From: VBCG01 sp964439475
GTDB taxonomy: Bacteria; Pseudomonadota; Gammaproteobacteria; Burkholderiales; Casimicrobiaceae
Direction: 5' to 3'
NCBI GenBank assembly: GCA_964439475.1
Contig: CAYTOT010000007.1
Coordinates: forward strand, 62,001 to 126,000
DNA length: 64,000 nucleotides
Below the pieces are notes generated by a model. The model saw only the letters and a program-made list of their open reading frames with translations, did no database searches and was not told where the DNA came from. The first letter of the stretch is position 1; each line of letters begins with the position of its first letter. Below, piece after piece: positions 35,703 through 43,219 of the stretch. The translations under genes were made by a program, and so were the position numbers.

Positions 35703-38700
35703 ATGAACACCGTCGCCGACGCCTTCGTCGATCAGGACAGCGCGCAAGCCGCTCCCAGGCTGCGCGAGATTCCGTACAACTACACGTCGTTCTCCGATCG
35801 CGAGATCGTGATCCGCCTGCTCGGGGCGCCGATGTGGCAGTTGCTCACGGAGTTGCGCGGCGAGCGACGCACGGGGCGCTCCGCCCGGATGCTTTTCGAG
35901 GTGCTGGGCGATATCTGGGTCGTCGACCGCAACCCCTATCTCCAGGACGACCTCCTCGACAATCCCAAGCGGCAGGCCCTGCTCGTCGATGCCATGCGCC
36001 ATCGCGTGCGCGAGATCGAGAAGCGGCGCGCCGCCGCGTCCGACGACGGCGAGCGCGACGTCAAGGTGACGCGCCTCGTGGCCGCCGCCAATGCGGCGAT
36101 CGAACGCTTCGCCGGCTCGTTCAGGGCCACCGCCGACCTGCGCAAGCGGACCCGCAGGACGCTCGCCCGCCATACCGACAAGGACAACATCGCCTTCGAC
36201 GGCCTCGCCCGCGTTTCGCACGTGACCGACGCGACCGACTGGCGCGTGGAGTATCCCTTCGTGGTGCTCTACCCCGACACCGAAGACGAGATTCGGGGAC
36301 TCGTCGAAGGCTGCATCGAGCTGGGCCTCACCATCATCCCGCGCGGCGGCGGCACGGGCTACACGGGCGGCGCGATCCCCCTCGATGCGCGCTCGGCGGT
36401 GATCAACACCGAGAAGCTCGAGCGCCTCGGCGCGGTCGAGGCGATCGTGCTGCCGGGCCACACGGAGGCGACCCCCACGATCGACTGTGGCGCCGGGGTC
36501 GTCACGCGCCGGGTCATGAATGCGGCCGAGGCCGCGGGGCTCGTGTTCGCATGCGATCCCACGTCGGCGGATGCGTCGTGCATCGGCGGTAACGTGGCGA
36601 TGAACGCCGGCGGCAAGAAGGCGGTGCTGTGGGGCACGGCGCTCGACAACCTCGCCTCCTGGCGCATGGTCACCCCCGACGCCCGGTGGCTCGAGGTGAC
36701 GCGCACCGATCACAACCTGGGCAAGATCCACGACGCTGCGCACGCGACGTTCGATTGCGCGTACTACGGCAAGGACGGGTCCACGCTCCTCAAACGCGAG
36801 ACGCTCACGATTCCCGGCTCGACCTTCCGCAAGGTGGGCCTCGGCAAGGACGTCACCGACAAGTTCCTCGCGGGGCTGCCCGGCGTGCAGAAGGAGGGCT
36901 GCGACGGCCTCATCACCAGCGCGCGCTTCATCCTGCACCGGATGCCACCCGCGATCCGGACCGTCTGCCTCGAGTTCTTCGGCCTCGCGCACGAATCCAC
37001 GCCCGCGATCGTCGAGATCAAGGACTATCTCGACGGCCTGCCCAAGGCGCCTGGCGGCCGCGTGATGCTCGCCGGTCTCGAGCACCTCGACGAGAAGTAC
37101 GTGAAGGCCGTCGGCTACGCCACCAAGGCCAAGCGTCACGGGCGCCCGCGCATGGTGCTCCTGGGCGACATCGTCGGCGACGACGACAACGCGGTGGCCC
37201 GGGCCGCCTCCGAGGTGGTGCGGCTTGCCAACCTGCGCGGTGCCGAGGGCTTCGTCGCGGTGTCGGCCGACGCCCGCAAGAAGTTCTGGCTCGACCGTGC
37301 GCGCACCGCGGCGATCGCCCGCCACACCAACGCCTTCAAGATCAACGAGGACGTGGTCATCCCGTTGCCGCGCCTGGGCGACTACACCGACGGCGTCGAG
37401 CGCATCAACATCGAGCTTTCCCTGTCCAACAAGATCCGCATGGCCGACGAGATCGCCGCCTTCCTGGCGAGCCCGACGCTGACGCACGTCTGGCCGCCCG
37501 AGAGCGAACTGCGGCCGCCGCAGGAGATCGTGGATTCCAAGGTCGAGGAAGCACGCGCGCTCGTCGCACGCATGCGCAACGTGTGGCAGGACCTCTTCGA
37601 CCGCCTCGACGTGACCTTTCGCGACCTGCAGAGTCATGCCGTGGTTGCGTCGTGGAAGCGCGAGCTCAAAGCCCCGCTCGGCGAGATCTTCACCGGCCTC
37701 GCCTTCGCGCCGGTGATGAAGCGCATCGACGAGATCCACGCGCGCGTGCTGCGCAGCCGCGTGTTCGTGGCGCTGCACATGCACGCCGGCGACGGCAACG
37801 TGCACACCAACATCCCCGTCAACTCCGACGACTACGGGATGCTCAAGGAAGCCAATGCGGCAGTGGCGCGCATCATGGCGCTCGCGCGCAGCCTGGGCGG
37901 CGTGATCTCGGGCGAGCACGGCATCGGCATCACCAAGCTCGAGTACCTGACCGCCGCGGAACTGGCGCCTTTCGCGGGCTACAAGCGCGCGATCGATCCC
38001 GACGGCCGCTTCAATCGCGGCAAGCTCCTGCGGGATGTCGCCCTGCCGGCCGACCTGTCGTCCGCCTACACGCCGAGCTTCTCGCTCATCGGCCACGAGA
38101 GCCTGATCCTCGAGCAGAGCATGATCGGGGAGGTGGCCGAGTCGATCAAGGACTGCCTGCGCTGCGGCAAGTGCAAGCCGGTCTGCGCCACCCACGTGCC
38201 GCGGGCCAACCTGCTCTACAGCCCGCGCAACAAGATCCTCGCCACGTCGCTGCTCATCGAAGCCTTCCTCTACGAGGAGCAGACGCGCCGCGGCATCAGC
38301 CTCAAGCACTTCAATGCCTTCGGCGACGTGGCCGACCACTGCACGGTGTGCCACAAGTGCCTCAATCCCTGCCCGGTCGACATCGACTTCGGCGACGTCT
38401 CCATCGCCATGCGCAATCTCCTGCGTCGCATGGGCACGCGCAACTTCAATCCTGGCACCGCGGCGTCGATGTTCTTCCTCAACGCCACCAATCCCGCGAC
38501 GATCAAGGCCACCCGGAAGGCGATGATCGACTGGGGCTACAAGCTGCAGCGCATGGCGTACCGCTTCGCGCGGACCACGCGCGTGGCGCAGCGGCAGACG
38601 CGCCATCCGCCGCCGACCACGGGCAAGCGACCGGTCAAGGCGCAGGTCATCCACTTCATCAACAAGCCGATGCCGGGGAACCTGCCCAAGCGCACGTCGC

Positions 38701-39560
38701 GGGCGCTGCTCGACATCGAGGATCCGTCGATCGTGCCGGTGATCCGCGACCCGGCGCGACCGGCCGACGAGGGCGAGGCGGTGTTCTACTTTCCGGGTTG
38801 CGGCTCGGAGCGGCTCTTCTCGCAGGTGGGGCTCGCCACGCAGGCGATGCTCTTCCACGTGGGCGCGCAGACGGTGCTGCCGCCGGGATACCTGTGCTGC
38901 GGCTATCCGCAGACCGCCGCCGGCAACCACGACGAAGGACAGAAGATCACCACGAGCAATCGCGTGCTCTTCCATCGCGTGGCCAACACGCTCAACTACC
39001 TCGACATCAAGACCGTGATCGTGTCCTGCGGCACGTGCATGGATCAATTGCTGAAGTACGAGTTCGACAGGATCTTCCCGGGTTGCCGCCTGCTCGACAT
39101 CCACGAATACCTGATGGAGAAGGGGGTGGCGCTCGAGGGGTTGACCGGCGTGCGCTACATGTATCACGAGCCCTGCCACACGCCGATGAAGCAGTACGCA
39201 TCGATGGGCGTGGTGAATCGCCTGATGGGCACCGAGGTCGCGCTGAACGAGCGCTGCTGCGGCGAGTCGGGCACGCTCGCCGTCACCCGGCCCGACGTCT
39301 CGACGCAGGTCCGCTTCCGCAAGGAGGAGGAGATGCGCAAGGGTGCCGGCAAGCTGCGCGCGGACGGTTTCACGGGCGAGGTCAAGGTGCTCACGTCCTG
39401 CCCGTCGTGCCTGCAGGGACTGTCGCGCTTCGAGGACGACGCCGGGACCAGCGCCGACTACATCGTGGTGGAGATCGCCCGCCACGTGCTCGGCGCAAAC
39501 TGGATGGCCGACTACGTGAGGAAGGCCAACGCGGGGGGGGTGGAGCGGGTGCTGGTGTAA
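35703..39560 (+). CDS. Giant DUF3683/FAD-linked oxidase/Fe-S/CCG-domain oxidoreductase
   Basis: This multidomain 1285-residue flavoprotein resembles D-lactate/glycolate/2-hydroxyacid dehydrogenases fused to their Fe-S partner. An N-terminal DUF3683 (PRLREIPYNYTSFSDREIVI) is followed by an FAD-binding type 4 domain around residue 210 (IIPRGGGTGYTGG). An FAD-oxidase C-terminal domain comes next (HMHAGDGNVHTNIPV, GEHGIGITKLEYL). Two 4Fe-4S motifs lie near residues 818 (CLRCGKCKPVC) and 880 (CTVCHKCLNPCP). Two CCG domains are near 1030 (FPGCGSERLF...CCGYP) and 1155 (YHEPCHTPMK...NERCCGESG), as in GlpC/GlcF-type subunits. It is probably a membrane-associated dehydrogenase feeding quinone; the substrate is unknown. 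The ATG follows a TAGACT -10-like box. Confidence 0.92.
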   Translation: MNTVADAFVDQDSAQAAPRLREIPYNYTSFSDREIVIRLLGAPMWQLLTELRGERRTGRSARMLFEVLGDIWVVDRNPYLQDDLLDNPKRQALLVDAMRHRVREIEKRRAAASDDGERDVKVTRLVAAANAAIERFAGSFRATADLRKRTRRTLARHTDKDNIAFDGLARVSHVTDATDWRVEYPFVVLYPDTEDEIRGLVEGCIELGLTIIPRGGGTGYTGGAIPLDARSAVINTEKLERLGAVEAIVLPGHTEATPTIDCGAGVVTRRVMNAAEAAGLVFACDPTSADASCIGGNVAMNAGGKKAVLWGTALDNLASWRMVTPDARWLEVTRTDHNLGKIHDAAHATFDCAYYGKDGSTLLKRETLTIPGSTFRKVGLGKDVTDKFLAGLPGVQKEGCDGLITSARFILHRMPPAIRTVCLEFFGLAHESTPAIVEIKDYLDGLPKAPGGRVMLAGLEHLDEKYVKAVGYATKAKRHGRPRMVLLGDIVGDDDNAVARAASEVVRLANLRGAEGFVAVSADARKKFWLDRARTAAIARHTNAFKINEDVVIPLPRLGDYTDGVERINIELSLSNKIRMADEIAAFLASPTLTHVWPPESELRPPQEIVDSKVEEARALVARMRNVWQDLFDRLDVTFRDLQSHAVVASWKRELKAPLGEIFTGLAFAPVMKRIDEIHARVLRSRVFVALHMHAGDGNVHTNIPVNSDDYGMLKEANAAVARIMALARSLGGVISGEHGIGITKLEYLTAAELAPFAGYKRAIDPDGRFNRGKLLRDVALPADLSSAYTPSFSLIGHESLILEQSMIGEVAESIKDCLRCGKCKPVCATHVPRANLLYSPRNKILATSLLIEAFLYEEQTRRGISLKHFNAFGDVADHCTVCHKCLNPCPVDIDFGDVSIAMRNLLRRMGTRNFNPGTAASMFFLNATNPATIKATRKAMIDWGYKLQRMAYRFARTTRVAQRQTRHPPPTTGKRPVKAQVIHFINKPMPGNLPKRTSRALLDIEDPSIVPVIRDPARPADEGEAVFYFPGCGSERLFSQVGLATQAMLFHVGAQTVLPPGYLCCGYPQTAAGNHDEGQKITTSNRVLFHRVANTLNYLDIKTVIVSCGTCMDQLLKYEFDRIFPGCRLLDIHEYLMEKGVALEGLTGVRYMYHEPCHTPMKQYASMGVVNRLMGTEVALNERCCGESGTLAVTRPDVSTQVRFRKEEEMRKGAGKLRADGFTGEVKVLTSCPSCLQGLSRFEDDAGTSADYIVVEIARHVLGANWMADYVRKANAGGVERVLV

Positions 39561-39603
39561 CGGTTGCCCGCGCTCACGTCCTGCGCTTGGTGCACGGCGG
39601 CAG

Positions 39604-39852
39604 CTACCGCGTCCCGGCAGGTTCGCAGGCGTCCCCGTGTGCCGCGCAGTCGGCATGCGCGGCGAAGGGCGCGACGGCGGTGGCGATCGGCGTGGCGCTG
39701 GGCGCCGGGGCGTAGCGCACGATGACCGGCGCCGCGAGCAGCATGATCGCGTAGATCACCGCCACGAGAAGGTGACCCAAACCCGAAACCCGGCCCCTTG
39801 GCGGCGGTGCGGGTCCGGCGGTGTGTCGGAGGGGTGGCAGGGTGGCAGTCAT
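39604..39852 (-). CDS. Possible small membrane protein
   Basis: This is a short frame of 82 residues with one strong hydrophobic helix (GLGHLLVAVIYAIMLLAAPV) after a Pro/Arg-rich N-terminus (MTATLPPLRHTAGPAPPPRG). The tail, with two Cys, is Ala-rich. GGAG lies 7 nt before the ATG at 39852, which supports translation. I find no family resemblance. It converges with the large oxidoreductase. It may be real but is only weakly supported. Confidence 0.45.
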   Translation of the reverse strand: MTATLPPLRHTAGPAPPPRGRVSGLGHLLVAVIYAIMLLAAPVIVRYAPAPSATPIATAVAPFAAHADCAAHGDACEPAGTR

Positions 39853-40074
39853 GAACGTTCTCCGGTTGCCCCGAAAAAATGCCCGCGAAGGCTCGCCATG
39901 GGGTGGGCGTTCGCCGGCGCTTCGGAGGAGGCCGGGCGCGCCTTCGCGGGGGGAGGCAAAGCGGGCCGCGACGGCACATGTCCCGGGTGATGCTGCGTGG
40001 CGATGTGTGTGGTGGCCATGTGCAAACGGTACTGGACAAGCGGCCGGGTCGCAGCCGAGCAATGCGTGTCCTGC

Positions 40075-40147
40075 CTGCGGAAAGTTCACGTCGACACGCG
40101 TGCTCGGCGCTGCCGGAGACTGCGGAAAGTCCACGCCGACGCGCGCC
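40075..40147 (+). repeat. Imperfect 28-bp direct repeat in the 39853-40262 intergenic stretch
   Basis: CTGCGGAAAGTTCACGTCGA (40075-40094) recurs at 40120-40139 as CTGCGGAAAGTCCACGCCGA with two C/T changes, and similarity continues for about 8 more bases. The period is 45 bp, so similar peptide units are encoded in frame, but no gene is supported here. Closer to the next gene, TGCTATAAG (40226-40234) resembles an extended -10 box. The rest of the 410 nt holds nothing I recognise. Confidence 0.5.
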
Positions 40148-40262
40148 TTCCGTGGCCGTCGGAACGGGGTCGCGCACCTTCCATCGGCGGCGGGGCGGTG
40201 GAGGCCGCCCACGATATGCCGTTGTGCTATAAGTTGCTCCTTCGACCCACGGCGTCGTTGCG

Positions 40263-41897
40263 ATGCAGGACACCGCCTCCCAAGCCCAGCCGCTCGATGC
40301 GAACGCGTCGGCACCTTCGTCGCCGCCGGACGCCTTGCCCGCGCTTGCCTTCGCCGACGCCGAAGGCGCCAAACGCTGGGTCAAGTCGCTCCTCATCACC
40401 TCCGTCACGCCGTTGTACGAGGCGGTGCGGGGGCAGTTGCGCGCGGTCACCGCGGCCGAATTCTCGCCGCGCGAGCGGGCGACGATCGCCGAAGTGCTGC
40501 GCGAGCAGGTCGCGCATCTCCATACCGAACTCGCCCGACGCTACGCCGGCAAGCCGCAGCCCGCGGCCGAGCGCGAGGCCGACGCCGCCGAGCAGGCGAT
40601 CGCGCTGTGGCAGGCGCTGTGGGAGCAGTACTCGACCTGCCTCAAGCCCCTGCTCGAAGGCGATGCCGAGCTGCAAGGCGTCAAGGCCAAGCTCCTCCAG
40701 CGCGGGCTGTACGTGGGCAAGCAGCTCGTGATCGTGTACGGGCTCGCGCGGCGCGTGCCGCCGCCGACCCTCTGGCAGGAGCTCCACGCCTACTACCGGC
40801 TCGCCGAGCTTCTCGACTGCGCGGTGACCGCCGTTTCCGACGATCTCATGCCGCACGCGGTAGGCATCTCCTGCTATTCGACCTACGCGCACGCGATCCT
40901 GATCGGGATATCCGACCCCTGCGGCATGTCGGTGCGCCAGATCGAGCTCACCGACCGCTGGCTCGGCCAGTGGGCGCGCAAGATCTTTCCCTATTCGCAG
41001 CAGCGCGAGACGGAAGGGCCGGTGATCGTGATGGACCTCGACGCCTCGGTACCGGGCTGGCTCGCCACGACACCCCCCGCGGCGACGACGCCGTCGATGC
41101 GCTTCGGTTACCCGGGCAAGCTCGCCACCTCGGTGCGCGGACGCCTGAAGCGCCTGGCCAACGGCGCGACCCCCGCCGAGTTGCAGCTCGGCCACGACAC
41201 GTCGGTGGAGACGTCGCAAGGGCTGCTGACGCGCCTCGACGATCACTGGTATCAGCCGCCGGCGCACCCCGACGACGCGATTCACGACACGCTCGAGCTG
41301 TGCGCGGGCGGCGTGCAGGCTGCATACTTCCGCGTAGGGGGGCGCACTTTCGATCGCCAGGATCCGCTCGGTCGCCTGTCCTTCCAGGGTGCGCAGCACC
41401 TGCAGACGCTCGGTGCGCTTACCGACTACGACCGCTACAAGGAAGACGCGGAGAAGAACTGGCCGTGGGAGGCCTGGCAGGGTGAATGCCGCGCGAGCGG
41501 CGCGAATCTCATCCGCCGCGAGGAGACGCGCTACCGCTGGTTTCTCGACCAGCTCGTGGTGGTGCGCGATCACGAGCGCTCGCGCCTGGGCTACGTCACG
41601 CGCGTGGCGGTGGGTGCGCCGCCCGAGTTTTCGCTCTCGCTCGCCACGTGGCCCGGGGTGCCGCACTCGCTCGCGGTGCGGCCGTCGTCGGTGGCGTTCA
41701 GCGAGGAGCTGCCGTTGCCGGCGATCCAGTTGTCGGCCACCGAGGCTGCGCCCGCGTCGCTGGTGGTGCCGCCGCGGACGTTCAATCCGGGCCGCGTGCT
41801 GCGATCGATGGACGCGGGGCCGGAACGCAAGCTGCGGCTCACGAAGCTCCTGCAGCGCGGCGGCGATTTCGAGCGGGTCGCATTCGAGGAGTCGTAG
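40263..41897 (+). CDS. Conserved protein of unknown function
   Basis: This 544-residue soluble protein is probably cytoplasmic: it has no signal peptide and no membrane helix. I do not recognise a named domain with confidence. The first 130 residues look helical (PLYEAVRGQLRAVTAAEFSPR, HLHTELARRYAGKPQ). The middle contains a region rich in aromatic residues (LVIVYGLARRVPPPTLWQEL). The C-terminal ~100 residues look beta-rich (YVTRVAVGAPPEFSLSLATW) and end GGDFERVAFEES. Arg-rich segments (LRSMDAGPERKLRLTKLLQ) could bind nucleotide or RNA, and a PilZ-like c-di-GMP-binding role is one untested idea. It is single-gene, preceded by a promoter-like TATAAG. Confidence 0.75.
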   Translation: MQDTASQAQPLDANASAPSSPPDALPALAFADAEGAKRWVKSLLITSVTPLYEAVRGQLRAVTAAEFSPRERATIAEVLREQVAHLHTELARRYAGKPQPAAEREADAAEQAIALWQALWEQYSTCLKPLLEGDAELQGVKAKLLQRGLYVGKQLVIVYGLARRVPPPTLWQELHAYYRLAELLDCAVTAVSDDLMPHAVGISCYSTYAHAILIGISDPCGMSVRQIELTDRWLGQWARKIFPYSQQRETEGPVIVMDLDASVPGWLATTPPAATTPSMRFGYPGKLATSVRGRLKRLANGATPAELQLGHDTSVETSQGLLTRLDDHWYQPPAHPDDAIHDTLELCAGGVQAAYFRVGGRTFDRQDPLGRLSFQGAQHLQTLGALTDYDRYKEDAEKNWPWEAWQGECRASGANLIRREETRYRWFLDQLVVVRDHERSRLGYVTRVAVGAPPEFSLSLATWPGVPHSLAVRPSSVAFSEELPLPAIQLSATEAAPASLVVPPRTFNPGRVLRSMDAGPERKLRLTKLLQRGGDFERVAFEES

Positions 41898-41949
41898 CGT
41901 CCGGCGGCTCGCCGCTGCAGTGCGGCGCCTTGCCGGCGACCCGCCCCGG

Positions 41950-42275
41950 AACTCACCCGGGATCGGTCGTCGTCATGTCACGCGACGGCGCGGCCGGCAC
42001 CATCGGCACCGCGGCCGTCGCCACGGCCCGTCCGGACGGCTACACACTCGCCTTCACACCCAACGGTCCCATTATCGAGATGCTCGGCGTGCCGCTCCGC
42101 GGCGATCCCCAGGCGATCGTGGCGCTGAAGGGCGGCGAGATCGATGCGGCGATGATGAACATCGGGGGTGCCAAGGCGCAGGGCTTTCGCATCCTGGCCA
42201 CCTTCGCGGATGCGCGGCAGACCGAGTGCGATCAAGGGCGACATCGCGCGCCGGGCGGGGATCAAGGCCAACTGA
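41950..42275 (+). pseudogene. Eroded TctC (Bug) solute-binding protein gene
   Basis: These are remnants of a tripartite tricarboxylate transporter binding protein. Reading from about 41950, SVVVMSRDGAAGTIGTAAVA then ARPDGYTLAFTPNGPI matches the N-terminal third of the family (normally VVVENRPGAGGTIG...PDGYTLL). It jumps directly to GVPLRGDPQAIVALKGGEID and GFRILATFADARQTE, which belong about 100-150 residues later. After another break and frame change, IKGDIARRAGIKAN followed by TGA at 42273-42275 resembles the C-terminal end. The 5' signal sequence is missing. An intact paralogue lies at 60357-61349. Confidence 0.72.
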
Positions 42276-42428
42276 GACGGCGGTCGACGGACGATGTGCA
42301 CGAGCCCGAGGCGGCTGGCCGGCTCGTGGGTGCTCGAAGCAATCGGGCAGGTGCTGAGGACGTGATCTGCATCAAGAATCGAGGCGCAGGATTCCGCTGC
42401 GTTCGTGGCAATCGAAATGGCGCTCCGG

Positions 42429-42434
42429 TAGAAT
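42429..42434 (+). promoter_or_regulatory. Putative -10 box of the cytochrome c gene
   Basis: TAGAAT at 42429-42434 sits in the context GGTAGAATCTGC, the same 12 bases that precede the glycine riboswitch at 42929-42940. A start of transcription about 7 nt downstream would give a 38-nt leader. The -35 region is poor. Confidence 0.45.
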
Positions 42435-42485
42435 CTGCATCACTTGTCGTCCATCCGATCGTCCCTTCAACTCCGGAGTCGCCCA

Positions 42486-42830
42486 GTGAAAGCCGCTTCC
42501 GCCACGCTCGCATCCGCCGCCACGCTCGCCCTCGCCCTTGCCATCGCCGCACCGGCGCACGCCGCGCTCGACAAGGCCGCCGCCGAGGCGCTGATGAAGA
42601 AGGACGGCTGCGCCGCCTGCCATGCGATCGACAAGAAGATCATCGGACCCTCGTACGTCGACGTCGCCGCCAAGTACAAGGGCGACAAGGATGCCGTGGC
42701 CAAGCTGTCGAAAAAGGTGAAGGACGGCGGCAGCGGCGTGTGGGGTCCGATCCCGATGCCACCGAATACCACGACGTCGCCGGCCGACATCACCGAGCTC
42801 GTGACCTGGATCATGACGCTCAAGAAGTAG
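42486..42830 (+). CDS. Class I (c551/c8-type) cytochrome c
   Basis: This is a small periplasmic electron carrier of 114 residues. The signal peptide (MKAASATLASAATLALALAI, then APAHA) is followed by about 88 mature residues, the usual size of cytochrome c551. The haem-binding motif is CAACH (Cys42, Cys45, His46) and the distal Met ligand is Met91 in GPIPMPPN, the c551/c8 signature. The GTG at 42486 has GGAG 7 nt upstream. Whether it serves nitrite/nitrate reduction, an oxidase or another path cannot be seen here. Confidence 0.93.
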   Translation: MKAASATLASAATLALALAIAAPAHAALDKAAAEALMKKDGCAACHAIDKKIIGPSYVDVAAKYKGDKDAVAKLSKKVKDGGSGVWGPIPMPPNTTTSPADITELVTWIMTLKK

Positions 42831-42877
42831 CGCGGGTACCTGCCGGAGGGCCGCGGCATCGGCGTGGGCATGTGCTC

Positions 42878-42905
42878 GCCGACGCCGTAGTGCCGACGCC
42901 GTAGT
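42878..42905 (+). repeat. Perfect 14-bp tandem repeat upstream of the glycine riboswitch promoter
   Basis: GCCGACGCCGTAGT occurs twice head-to-tail with no gap (42878-42891 and 42892-42905), ending 25 nt before the -10 box at 42931. It covers the place where a -35 element or an activator site is expected. It could be a binding site for a regulator of glycine cleavage, or a simple tandem duplication. Confidence 0.6.
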
Positions 42906-42930
42906 GCGAGGCGGCGGCGGGCCTTTGCGG

Positions 42931-42936
42931 TAGAAT
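42931..42936 (+). promoter_or_regulatory. -10 box of the glycine-cleavage transcript
   Basis: TAGAAT at 42931-42936 lies so that transcription would begin near 42943, just before the first pairing strand of the riboswitch (42947). This fit supports it as the promoter. The -35 region is GC-rich and poor, which suggests dependence on an activator. Confidence 0.62.
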
Positions 42937-42946
42937 CTGCCTCGTT

Positions 42947-43175
42947 CGTGCAGGAGAGCGCAGCGTGCGGCGGAAGCGGCACGGTGCCGCCGAAGGCGTA
43001 ATCCCCAAGATCGCTCAGGCACCGAGGACTGCACGAAGCGCAACCGCAATCTGGAGAGCGGTCGGCGGGCGGATACCGAGACGGTGCCGCGCGCAAGCGA
43101 CCCACCGAAGGGGCAAGCGCCGGCGGCAGTCAGGCTGCACGCAGCGCAATCTCTCAGGTAAAAGGACAGACGGGG
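42947..43175 (+). ncRNA. Tandem glycine riboswitch
   Basis: Two glycine aptamers lie in series ahead of gcvT. Aptamer I (42947-43035) is closed by CGTGCAG pairing with CTGCACG and contains GGAGAGCG, GCCGAAGGCG and CGCTCAGGCACCGAGGAC. Aptamer II (about 43041-43175) has CTGGAGAGCGG, CCACCGAAGGGGCAAGCG and the hallmark CTCTCAGGTAAAAGGACAGA. A short linker joins them, as in cooperative tandem glycine riboswitches. In known cases glycine binding switches on gcv expression. The expression platform is the terminator that follows. Confidence 0.95.
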
Positions 43176-43201
43176 CGAGGCCGGCAAGGCTTCGCCCTTT
43201 T
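43173..43201 (+). terminator. Riboswitch-controlled terminator before gcvT
   Basis: GGGCGAGGCC and GGCTTCGCCC form a 10-bp stem (one G-U) with a 5-nt loop, followed by TTTT. It begins at the end of aptamer II and precedes the gcvT start by 19 nt, so aptamer folding can compete with it. Confidence 0.8.
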
Positions 43202-43219
43202 GCTCTCCGGGAGATTGCG

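Noticed and set aside
34662..39656. A 1664-codon minus-strand open frame spanning the DUF1684 gene and the antisense of the FAD oxidoreductase
   Set aside because: Only the DUF1684 part (34662-35594) has a family pattern, signal peptide and ribosome site. The rest mirrors the codon bias of the plus-strand gene, as expected at this GC content.
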